Positions 57,539 through 64,000 of a stretch of DNA of 64,000 bases are shown here, piece by piece. Under the pieces are notes generated by a model. That model did no database searches. It saw only the letters and a program-made list of their open reading frames with translations, and was not told the DNA's origin. Numbering within the stretch: the first letter of the stretch is position 1; the number at the start of each line of letters is the position of its first letter. The position numbers and the translations under genes were made by a program. The DNA comes from Pontivivens nitratireducens (lineage in GTDB: Bacteria > Pseudomonadota > Alphaproteobacteria > Rhodobacterales > Rhodobacteraceae), in contig NZ_JACJUQ010000003.1 of the NCBI RefSeq assembly GCF_014235845.1, forward strand, positions 124,001 to 188,000. The letters run 5' to 3'.

Positions 57539-58888
57539 CTACATCGCGCGGACCAGCACCAGGCTGAGCCAGGGCGATGCGATCAGTACCGCCACCCGGA
57601 TCAGATCGCTGACCACGAAGGGCATGACACCGGCATAGGTGCGCCTTATCGGAATCTCCCGCGCCAATGCGTTGATGATGAACAAATTCATCCCCACGGG
57701 CGGTGTTATCAGCCCGACCTCCACCACGATCAACACCAGTATCCCGAACCAGATCGCCGTCTCATCCGGGGTCAGCCCGAATTCGAGGCTTTGCACGATG
57801 GGAAAGAAAATCGGGATCGTCAGCAAAATCATGCTCAGCGAATCCATGACACAGCCGAAGATCAGATATGTCGCCAGCATCAGCAGCAACACCACCATCG
57901 GGCTGAACCCTGCGGTCACCACCCAATCGGCCAGCGCCTGAGGTGTTCGGGTGAAGGCGAGGAAGGTGTTGAACACCTGTGCCCCGAACAGGATGAGGTA
58001 GATCATGCCTGTCGCCTGCGCCGCCTCCAGAATGCTGGTGGTAAAGCTGCGCCTGTCCAGGCCGCCGGTCAGCAGACCGTATAATCCCGTCAGAACCGCG
58101 CCGACCGCCGCCCCCTCGATCGGGGTGAACAGCGCCTGTCGCCCCGGTTTCAGCCAGTTCCAGTCAGCCGCGATCCCGCCGATCACCAGCACGAAGACAG
58201 CCACCACCGGCCAGACACGAACCAGCGATGACCGGCGCACGGCCCATGGCTGGCGCGGCATCCGCTGGGCCGCATCGGGCCGCAGCGCGACATATATCAT
58301 GACGACGAGGATATATCCCGCCACCGCCAGCAATCCCGGCAGGATTGCCGCCGCGAACATCTTCTCGATATTCTGCTCGGTCAGAATGGCGTAGATCACC
58401 AGAATGATCGAAGGCGGTATCAGGATGCCCAGCGTTCCGCCCGCCGCCAGCACGCCGGTGGCCAGCGGGTCGGAATAGCCGTATCTCTTCATCTCGGGCA
58501 GGGCGACCTGTCCCATGGTTGAGGCCGTGGCCAGCGAAGACCCCGACACCGCGCCGAATCCGGCGCAGGCACCGACCGCCGCGATCGCGATGCCGCCGGG
58601 CCGGTGGCCCAGCCAGTCCGCAGTGGCGCGGAACAACCGTTCGGACATACCGGATTTCGACGCGAATTGTCCCATCAGCAGAAACAACGGCACGATGCTG
58701 AGCGAGTAGGAGGCGAAGGCGTCCCAAGTCACGCTCTTGAGCAGGTTCATCATCGGATCGGGGGAGCCGCGCAGGATCCACACGCCCACGAAGCCGGTAA
58801 TCGCCATCGCCGCCGCAATCGGGATGCGTATCGCGATCATGCCCAGCATGGTCCCGAAGCCGAGTATGGCAAGCTCCACCCCGCTCAT
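57539..58888 (-). CDS. TRAP transporter large permease (DctM type)
   Basis: The 449-residue protein has about 12 hydrophobic segments and the DctM motifs LFLLMGQFA, GAVSGSSLATASTMGQVALPEM, LAAGGTLGILIPPSI and CVMDSLSMILLTIPIFFPIV. TRAP carriers import organic acids with a sodium gradient and a periplasmic binding protein. I chose the ATG at 58888, which overlaps the dctQ gene end by 4 bases; a longer frame exists. No DctP binding-protein gene is in the window. Confidence 0.93.
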   Translation of the reverse strand: MSGVELAILGFGTMLGMIAIRIPIAAAMAITGFVGVWILRGSPDPMMNLLKSVTWDAFASYSLSIVPLFLLMGQFASKSGMSERLFRATADWLGHRPGGIAIAAVGACAGFGAVSGSSLATASTMGQVALPEMKRYGYSDPLATGVLAAGGTLGILIPPSIILVIYAILTEQNIEKMFAAAILPGLLAVAGYILVVMIYVALRPDAAQRMPRQPWAVRRSSLVRVWPVVAVFVLVIGGIAADWNWLKPGRQALFTPIEGAAVGAVLTGLYGLLTGGLDRRSFTTSILEAAQATGMIYLILFGAQVFNTFLAFTRTPQALADWVVTAGFSPMVVLLLMLATYLIFGCVMDSLSMILLTIPIFFPIVQSLEFGLTPDETAIWFGILVLIVVEVGLITPPVGMNLFIINALAREIPIRRTYAGVMPFVVSDLIRVAVLIASPWLSLVLVRAM

Positions 58889-59475
58889 CGCAGAACCTCG
58901 TTCAGGGATTGCCAGACGGAATGCAGCGTCACCACCGCGAATAGCCCCGCCCCCAGCGATCCGGCTGCGTAGCCCCACCAGACGGGCAGGTTCAACTCAT
59001 ATGTCGCCTCGACCCAGCAATAGGGCTGGGCGACGCCGGTCATGTTCCACAACCAGCCGAACAGGGGGTCCGACGGGTCGGCACAGAACTTGTCGATCAT
59101 GCCCGCCCAAAGCTGCCGTGCTATCAGAACCGCGACCGCACCCAACGCGATGTCGCCCAACAGACGCAACGCGGCCTGCACGCGCGGGGAAAACCGCTCG
59201 ACCAGCAGATCGACGGTCACGTGGCCCCGCCTGATCTGGCACCATGGCAGGAAGCTGAACACCGCAATGGCGCAGCCGATCTGGACCAGCTCGAAATCGC
59301 CCCGCACCGGGCCCAGCCCATACCCCGCCAGCGCCCGCCCGATGACGGAGATCACGGTCATTCCCGCAATCCCGGCCAGCACCAGTCCGCCGAGCAGCGC
59401 CGCGCCCATGGAAAGGGAGCTCATAAACCGGCCAAACCGCTTCTGCGCCTGTGGTGCAAGTGCCGCCATACCCAC
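58885..59475 (-). CDS. TRAP transporter small permease (DctQ type)
   Basis: The 196-residue protein has four membrane segments and the DctQ layout, with FELVQIGCAIAVFSFLPWCQIRRGHVTVDLL (the RxxHI/V region) and RQLWAGMIDKF. It pairs with the large permease gene downstream (4-base overlap). An alternative start is the ATG at 59469. The loop between helices 3 and 4 (residues about 124-155) is longer than in many DctQ proteins. Confidence 0.88.
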   Translation of the reverse strand: MGMAALAPQAQKRFGRFMSSLSMGAALLGGLVLAGIAGMTVISVIGRALAGYGLGPVRGDFELVQIGCAIAVFSFLPWCQIRRGHVTVDLLVERFSPRVQAALRLLGDIALGAVAVLIARQLWAGMIDKFCADPSDPLFGWLWNMTGVAQPYCWVEATYELNLPVWWGYAAGSLGAGLFAVVTLHSVWQSLNEVLR

Positions 59476-59478
59476 CTC

Positions 59479-59515
59479 CCGTCCGTTCGTGCCGCTCAGG
59501 GGCCTGAACGGACGG
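59479..59515. repeat. 10-bp inverted repeat between the peptidase and TRAP genes
   Basis: CCGTCCGTTC (59479-59488) and GAACGGACGG (59506-59515) form a perfect stem with a 17-base loop, just after the S58 peptidase stop and just before the dctQ start. It could end the upstream transcript or control the TRAP pair. Confidence 0.5.
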
Positions 59516-59521
59516 CCTGTG

Positions 59522-60514
59522 TCAAGTCGTGAGGTCTACCCAGGCCGGCACGATATCGCCGGGCGCGGCACGGGCCGCGTGCACGCCCCGTGCTATCGCG
59601 CGGGCCAGACAGATCGCTGCGGCATGGCCCAGAAGCAGCGGATCCGCCGCGTCCTTCGCCCCTGTCGCCGCGGCGAAGACCAGATCGCCATCCATCGGCG
59701 TGTGCGACGGCACGATCGCGCGTGCCATGCCATCATGCGCCGCAACCGCCATGCGGGTGCACCCGGCCTTGTCGAGGGTCGCATCCGTCGCGACAATGGC
59801 GATGGTGGTGTTGGCGCGCTCGAAGACCTCCGCCTTGGTGCGGAACGTATCGGCGAGCGAGGGCGGGGCCCCGGTGCCCAATCCGCCGAATTCCTCTCCG
59901 ATCTCGAACGGGGCCGCCCAGAACCGCCGCCCGTCACTGGTCACATTGCCCAGCGAATTTACCGCGACCACGGCCCCCACGACATGTCCAGATGGCAGGC
60001 GGAGCGAGGCCGACCCCAACCCGCCCTTCAACCGCCCCGCGATGGCACCCGATCCGGCCCCGGCCGAGCCGAGGGCGAACTCGGCCCCTGCCTGCCGATA
60101 CGCCATCGCGCCCAGGGCACGATAGGGGTTCACGCTCCACGATTTGTCCCCCCCATTGATCAGATCGAACAGGATCGCGGCGGGCACGATCGGTACGCGC
60201 GCCGGTCCGACGCTAAATCCGCGCCCGTCCGCCGCCAGCGCGTCCATCACGCCCGCCCCGGCATCCAGACCGAAGGCAGAGCCCCCCGACAGCACCAGCG
60301 CATCGACCGCCTGCACCGATTTGTCCGGGGCCAGCAGGTCCGTCTCCCGCGTGCCGGGGGCGCCGCCCATCACATGCACACCGCAGGTCAGCGGCGCGTC
60401 CCCCAGCAGGACGGTGCAGCCGGTCCGAACGGTGTCGTCCTGCGCGTTGCCGACGCGCAGCCCCTCAACATCGGTGATCAGATTGCGCGGGCCGGGTTCA
60501 TATGCAGCGACCAC
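59522..60514 (-). CDS. P1/S58 family peptidase (DmpA-like)
   Basis: The protein has the S58 pattern: RNLITDVEGLRVGNA start, GCTVLLGD, LSGGSAFGLDAGAGVMDAL, GSAGAGSGAIAGRLKGGLGSAS, and ANTTIAIVATDATLDKAG where self-cleavage would leave a Thr (T of ANTT) as nucleophile. DmpA-type enzymes are aminopeptidases of D-amino acid or beta-peptides. I place the start at the GTG at 60514 because GGAGGTGG lies upstream within the SDR gene; an ATG at 60535 is the alternative (337 residues). The overlap with the SDR stop makes a coupled pair. Confidence 0.85.
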   Translation of the reverse strand: MVAAYEPGPRNLITDVEGLRVGNAQDDTVRTGCTVLLGDAPLTCGVHVMGGAPGTRETDLLAPDKSVQAVDALVLSGGSAFGLDAGAGVMDALAADGRGFSVGPARVPIVPAAILFDLINGGDKSWSVNPYRALGAMAYRQAGAEFALGSAGAGSGAIAGRLKGGLGSASLRLPSGHVVGAVVAVNSLGNVTSDGRRFWAAPFEIGEEFGGLGTGAPPSLADTFRTKAEVFERANTTIAIVATDATLDKAGCTRMAVAAHDGMARAIVPSHTPMDGDLVFAAATGAKDAADPLLLGHAAAICLARAIARGVHAARAAPGDIVPAWVDLTT

Positions 60515-61238
60515 CGTCCACCTCCATCGCGACACCCGTAATCATGCTCGCCTCGTCCGAGGCCAGGAAGCAGGCGGCATTTCCCATATCCTCGGGCGTG
60601 GAAAACCGGCCGAGCGGAATGGTGGCGAGGAATTTCGCGCGCATCTCCGGCGTATCCTCCCCCATGAAGCTCTTGAGCAAGGGCGTTTCCCCCGCCACGG
60701 GGTTCAGTGCGTTGACGCGGATGCCGAACGGGGCCAGCTCGACCGCCATCGCCTTGGTGGCGGTGATCACCCAGCCCTTTGAGGCATTGTACCAGTTGAG
60801 GTTGGGGCGCGGGCTGACCCCGGCGGTGGAGGCGACGTTGATGAAAACCCCCGACCCACGGGTCTTCATGTCAGGGACGAAGGCGCGCGCGGTCAGGTAG
60901 ATCGACTTGACGTTGACCCGCAGAACCCGATCGAATTCGTCCTCCGTCACCTCCTCCATCGGTTTGGGCAGATGGGTGACGCCTGCATTGTTGATGAGGA
61001 TATCCGGCGTGCCGAAGATCGCCTGCGCCTCGGTCGCCAGCCGCGCCACGCTGTCCGCCTCACCGATATCGACCTGAATGGCATCGCAGCCCAGTTCGCC
61101 CGCGACGGCCTGCGCGGCGTCGCTGTCAATATCCGCGATGATGATCCGGGCCCCCTCGGTTGCGAATTTCCGCGCGATGCCGGCGCCGAAACCGGACGCG
61201 CCGCCGGTGATGATGGCCGTCTTGTCCTTCAATCGCAT
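60498..61238 (-). CDS. SDR-family oxidoreductase
   Basis: The 246-residue classical SDR protein has the TGGASGFGAGIARKF nucleotide-binding loop, ADIDSDA (NAD-preferring acid after strand 2), LINNAGVTHLP, the active-site serine in INVASTAG, and YNASKGWVITATKAMA (Tyr-x3-Lys). It ends ITGVAMEVDGGRCI as glucose-dehydrogenase-like SDRs do. The substrate is unknown. Its stop overlaps the S58 peptidase start, and it forms an operon with it and possibly with the TRAP genes. Confidence 0.92.
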   Translation of the reverse strand: MRLKDKTAIITGGASGFGAGIARKFATEGARIIIADIDSDAAQAVAGELGCDAIQVDIGEADSVARLATEAQAIFGTPDILINNAGVTHLPKPMEEVTEDEFDRVLRVNVKSIYLTARAFVPDMKTRGSGVFINVASTAGVSPRPNLNWYNASKGWVITATKAMAVELAPFGIRVNALNPVAGETPLLKSFMGEDTPEMRAKFLATIPLGRFSTPEDMGNAACFLASDEASMITGVAMEVDGGRCI

Positions 61239-61483
61239 GAGCGTGCCCTTCCTGCGTTCCCAAATTTTCCTGCCGGTGCCGCCTGTCCGTGCCGCGCCTG
61301 TGAGCGTCGTGCAGGCTGCATCCCGGTCAGGTCAGCGGCCCGTACCATGCGGCAGTGGCGATCTGTCCGGTTAGGGTGAGCCAATCGTGCGCAGGGCGAA
61401 AGGTCAAGTTTACCTTTGTTGGCTCAGACTGTGCTGGCCCAGACTGCCGGGCAGAGTCGCTTGCCGGCAAGGTTGATACCCGA
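61239..61483. other. Intergenic region with nested dyad upstream of the SDR gene
   Basis: No gene can be supported in these 245 bases. They contain the nested dyad at 61377-61426 and GC-rich sequence next to the SDR start. The promoter for the SDR-peptidase-TRAP transcript probably lies here. Confidence 0.6.
61377..61426. promoter_or_regulatory. Nested inverted repeats, candidate operator
   Basis: Outer arms TGAGCCAA (61377-61384) and TTGGCTCA (61419-61426) enclose an inner dyad AAAGGT-N7-ACCTTT (61399-61417). The inner spacing is asymmetric (14 bases on the left, 1 on the right). The inner core has a MerR- or GntR-like look but no regulator gene is beside it. It sits 139-188 bases upstream of the SDR gene start. 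Confidence 0.45.
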
Positions 61484-62773
61484 TCAGAGGCGGTCGCGCA
61501 GGGCATACCAGCTCATCGCGAGGGCCAGCAGCGGTGTGCGCCAGCGGCGCGGTCCGGGAAAGGCACGATGCGCAAGGCGGGCCATCGTGTCGAAGCGCGG
61601 ACTGTCGCCGGTGATCGCCTCGGCCATCAGCGCGCCGGACAGCGTGGCCAGTGCGACGCCATGCCCCGAATAGCCCGAGGCGGACATCACGCCGTCCTGC
61701 AATCGCCGCAGATAGGGCAGCCGCGACAGGGTGATCGCCAGCGTTCCGCCCCATGCGTGGGTGATCTTCGCGTCGGCAAGCTGGGGAAAGATCTCGATCA
61801 TCGGCTTTCGTGCCTTCGCAGCCAGATCGCGGGGAAAGCGGTAGGAATAGCTTTCGCCGCCACCGAACAGCATCCGGTTATCCCGGCTGAGGCGGAAATA
61901 GTTCACCACGAACTTGCTGTCGGCCACGGCCTCGTTGTGGGGGATCAGTTCGCGAGCCAGTGCCTCGCCCAGCGGTTCGGTCGCGACGATGTAATTGTTG
62001 ATCGGCATGACATGGCGCGAAACCTGATCGTCCAGCCCGCCCAGATAGCCGTTGCAGGCCAGAACGACGTGATCGGCGGTGATCTGGCCGCCGGGGGTTT
62101 GCAGGACGCGGCCATCGCGCGACGTGACGGGCGTGTTCTCATGTATCGTCACGCCTGCGGTGCGCGCCGCTGTGGCCAGACCCAGCGCGTAGTTCAAGGG
62201 GTGCAGATGCGCGCCGTCCGGGTCGTGCAGGCCCGAGTAATAAGCCTGCGTTCCCAGCCGTTCGCGCACCGCCCCGGCGTCGAGGTATTGCAGCGCCGTG
62301 TTGTAGTGACGGTTCATATGCTCGACATAGGCGCGGGTGCCAGCGGCATAGCGTTGGCGGTGATCGGTATAGGTGATGCCGGGGGTCAGGTCGCAGGGGA
62401 TCGTGTGCCTGGCAATTAGGGATTTGACCAATTCGCGCGCGTCCTGCCCGATGGCCCACAGGTCACGCGCCATGTCGTGGCCCAGACTTTCCTCCAGCTC
62501 GGGCTGGTTGATGCGTTGCCCCGATCCGATCTGCCCGCCATTGCGCCCCGACGCGCCCCAGCCCACGCGGTGCGCATCGACCAGCACAACCTGCCGCCCG
62601 GCCTGCGCCAGATGCAGCGCCGCGCTGAGCCCGGTATAGCCGGCACCGACCACGGCGACCTGGGTCTGGATGTCGCGGTCCAGAGCCGTGGCAATGGGGC
62701 GCGGGACCGCCGTGTCGGCATACCAACTGGGTGGATAGGTCCCCGGAATGTCGTTGGCGTAGAGCAGGTTCAC
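61484..62773 (-). CDS. puuB: FAD-dependent amine oxidase (gamma-glutamylputrescine oxidase-like)
   Basis: The 429-residue DAO-family flavoprotein starts near residue 33 with TQVAVVGAGYTGLSAALHLAQAG (FAD Rossmann loop), GWGASGRNGGQIGSGQR and ends with ITLSRLPYLRRL, ASGYSGHGVALATLSGAL. Length and order match PuuB (about 426), which oxidises gamma-glutamylputrescine, but other amine substrates are possible. It uses a GTG start within the stop of the class-III aminotransferase (GTGA), so the two are coupled. That pairing suits putrescine catabolism. Confidence 0.82.
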   Translation of the reverse strand: MNLLYANDIPGTYPPSWYADTAVPRPIATALDRDIQTQVAVVGAGYTGLSAALHLAQAGRQVVLVDAHRVGWGASGRNGGQIGSGQRINQPELEESLGHDMARDLWAIGQDARELVKSLIARHTIPCDLTPGITYTDHRQRYAAGTRAYVEHMNRHYNTALQYLDAGAVRERLGTQAYYSGLHDPDGAHLHPLNYALGLATAARTAGVTIHENTPVTSRDGRVLQTPGGQITADHVVLACNGYLGGLDDQVSRHVMPINNYIVATEPLGEALARELIPHNEAVADSKFVVNYFRLSRDNRMLFGGGESYSYRFPRDLAAKARKPMIEIFPQLADAKITHAWGGTLAITLSRLPYLRRLQDGVMSASGYSGHGVALATLSGALMAEAITGDSPRFDTMARLAHRAFPGPRRWRTPLLALAMSWYALRDRL

Positions 62774-64000
62774 GCGGTGAACGCCCCCTCGGCCCTGGCC
62801 GTGGCCATCCCCTCATCCAGGGATTTCCAGGCAAGTTCGACCAATGTGTCGATCTCGGAATCCGAGATGGTCAGCGGCGGCGAGATGATCATCTTGTCCC
62901 CCACATGACGCATGACCAGACCATTGGCGAAGCAGCGGTCGCGGGTCATCAGGCCGACCGTCCCCTCATTCGCGAAGGCCGCGCGGGCAGGCGCGTCGGG
63001 TGTCAGCTCCAGCGCGCCCATCATGCCGACCATCCGCGCCTCACCCACCATCGGGTGATCGGCGAGGGAGGACCATTTTTTCTTCAGATACGGCCCGGTA
63101 TGGTCGCGAACCCGATCCACGATGCCTTCCTCCTCAAGAATACGGATATTCTCCAACGCGACCGCCGCCGCGACAGGGTGCGAGGAATACGTGTAACCGT
63201 GGTTGAACTCGCCGCCATCCTCGATGACCTGCGCCACGCTTTCGCGGATGATCGAACCGCCGATGGGCTGATAGCCCGACGACAGCCCCTTGGCGATGGT
63301 CATGATGTCGGGGTCGATGTCGTAGGTCTGTGAGCCGAACCAGTTGCCCGTTCGCCCGAAGCCGCAGATCACCTCATCCGCGATCAGCAGGATGTCACGC
63401 TCCCGGCAGATGCGAGAGATTTCGGGCCAGTAGGTTTCGGGCGGAACGATGACGCCGCCCGCGCCCTGCACGGGTTCCGCAATGAAGGCACCGACATTGT
63501 CCTGCCCCAACCGGTCGATCATCTGGTCGAGTTGCGCGGCACGGATGCGGCCGAACTCCTCGGGCGAGTGATCGCCGCCCTCGGCCCACCAGTGCGGCTG
63601 GTCGATATGCACGATATCGGGGATCGGCATCCCGCCCTGCGCGTGCATTCCGGCCATGCCGCCCAGCGATGCCGCCCCCATGGTCGAGCCGTGATAGCCG
63701 TTCTTGCGCGCGATGATCGTCCGCTTGTTCGGCTTGCCCATCAATGCCCAGTAATGGCGGACGAGGCGAATGTTGGTGTCGTTCGCCTCGGACCCCGAAC
63801 CGGCATAGAACACCCGGTTCTTGTCGCCCGGCGCGATCTGCGCCAGCTTCGCGGACAGGGCCACGGCGGGCGGGTGTGTGGTCATGAAGAAGGTGTTGTA
63901 GAAGGGAAGCTGCTGCATCTGGCGGGCCGCGACCTCGGCCAGTTCATGCCGGCCATAGCCGATATTCACGCACCAAAGCCCCGCCATACCGTCCAGGATG
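62770..64000 (-). CDS. Class-III aminotransferase (putrescine-pyruvate aminotransferase type), partial
   Basis: The frame stays open past the right edge, so the 5' end is outside the window. Visible residues begin ILDGMAGLWCVNIGYGRHEL, an internal conserved stretch. It has GSEANDTNIRLVRHYW (PLP phosphate contact), NGYHGSTMGAASLGGM, LLIADEVICGFGRTG (PLP aspartate), and TIAKGLSSGYQPIGG (PLP lysine). It resembles SpuC-type putrescine or diamine aminotransferases and omega-transaminases. It precedes the PuuB-like gene on the same strand. Confidence 0.9.
   Translation of the reverse strand, partial: ILDGMAGLWCVNIGYGRHELAEVAARQMQQLPFYNTFFMTTHPPAVALSAKLAQIAPGDKNRVFYAGSGSEANDTNIRLVRHYWALMGKPNKRTIIARKNGYHGSTMGAASLGGMAGMHAQGGMPIPDIVHIDQPHWWAEGGDHSPEEFGRIRAAQLDQMIDRLGQDNVGAFIAEPVQGAGGVIVPPETYWPEISRICRERDILLIADEVICGFGRTGNWFGSQTYDIDPDIMTIAKGLSSGYQPIGGSIIRESVAQVIEDGGEFNHGYTYSSHPVAAAVALENIRILEEEGIVDRVRDHTGPYLKKKWSSLADHPMVGEARMVGMMGALELTPDAPARAAFANEGTVGLMTRDRCFANGLVMRHVGDKMIISPPLTISDSEIDTLVELAWKSLDEGMATARAEGAFTA

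Overview
The window is a high-GC (roughly 64% by eye), densely packed chromosomal segment from an alphaproteobacterium, almost certainly Rhodobacterales (Roseobacter/Rhodobacter group). Reasons: an F1-only ATP synthase operon (atpHAGDC, no F0 genes); a PhyR-NepR-EcfG general stress response locus, which is specific to Alphaproteobacteria; an NrtR/NadQ-type NAD regulator; an extensin-family murein enzyme; and a gene order dominated by short convergent overlaps and ATGA/GTGA couplings. I see no tRNA, rRNA, CRISPR array, insertion sequence or prophage. The one clear sign of transfer is a single AT-rich gene at 44322-45365.

Layout. 1-2055: 3' end of a GMC (AlkJ-like) alcohol dehydrogenase overlapping an AlkK/DmdB-like acyl-CoA ligase. 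2353-4055: panBC. 4154-7142 (minus): pntAB transhydrogenase. 7325-11878: mutL, DedA protein, small membrane protein, glyoxalase II (gloB) and a methyltransferase. 12142-17470: atpHAGDC, a terminator, then a small H-type lectin domain gene. 17489-22264: flavin-binding oxidase-like protein, prs, a DsbA-fold isomerase, lipoprotein, alpha/beta hydrolase, threonine aldolase and a cysteine-cluster protein. 22317-28002: ribF, MaoC hydratase, free methionine sulfoxide reductase, nadC, pgi, a DUF2061 protein and an XRE regulator.

28137-29835 (minus): glnK-amt behind a canonical sigma-54 promoter. 30138-39880 is mostly cell-wall genes: PBP1A, an MltB-type lytic transglycosylase, an exported 18-copy MORN repeat protein, nadE, a small membrane protein, an L,D-transpeptidase, an extensin-like D,D-endopeptidase candidate and mtgA. 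39977-44329: GST, queG, an NAD-dependent epimerase-like protein, LLM flavin oxidoreductase and a spermidine-synthase-like protein. 44322-45365: the AT-rich HEPN-like gene. 45420-48391: ahcY, an HD nucleotidase and the NadQ-like regulator. 48426-55426 (minus): tamAB. 55614-57463: phyR, nepR, ecfG and an entericidin-like lipoprotein. 57539-61238 (minus): TRAP permease pair, S58/P1 peptidase and SDR dehydrogenase. 61484-64000 (minus): a PuuB-like oxidase and a class-III aminotransferase cut by the window end.

How the genes work together: NAD(P) metabolism recurs (pntAB, nadC, nadE, NadQ-like regulator). Peptidoglycan synthesis and remodelling enzymes are clustered. Outer-membrane assembly (TamAB) lies next to the stress-response switch. 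The last pair suggests putrescine/polyamine catabolism. The least explained items are the AT-rich HEPN-like gene, the lectin gene placed directly after atpC, the secreted MORN solenoid, and several strong intergenic dyads.
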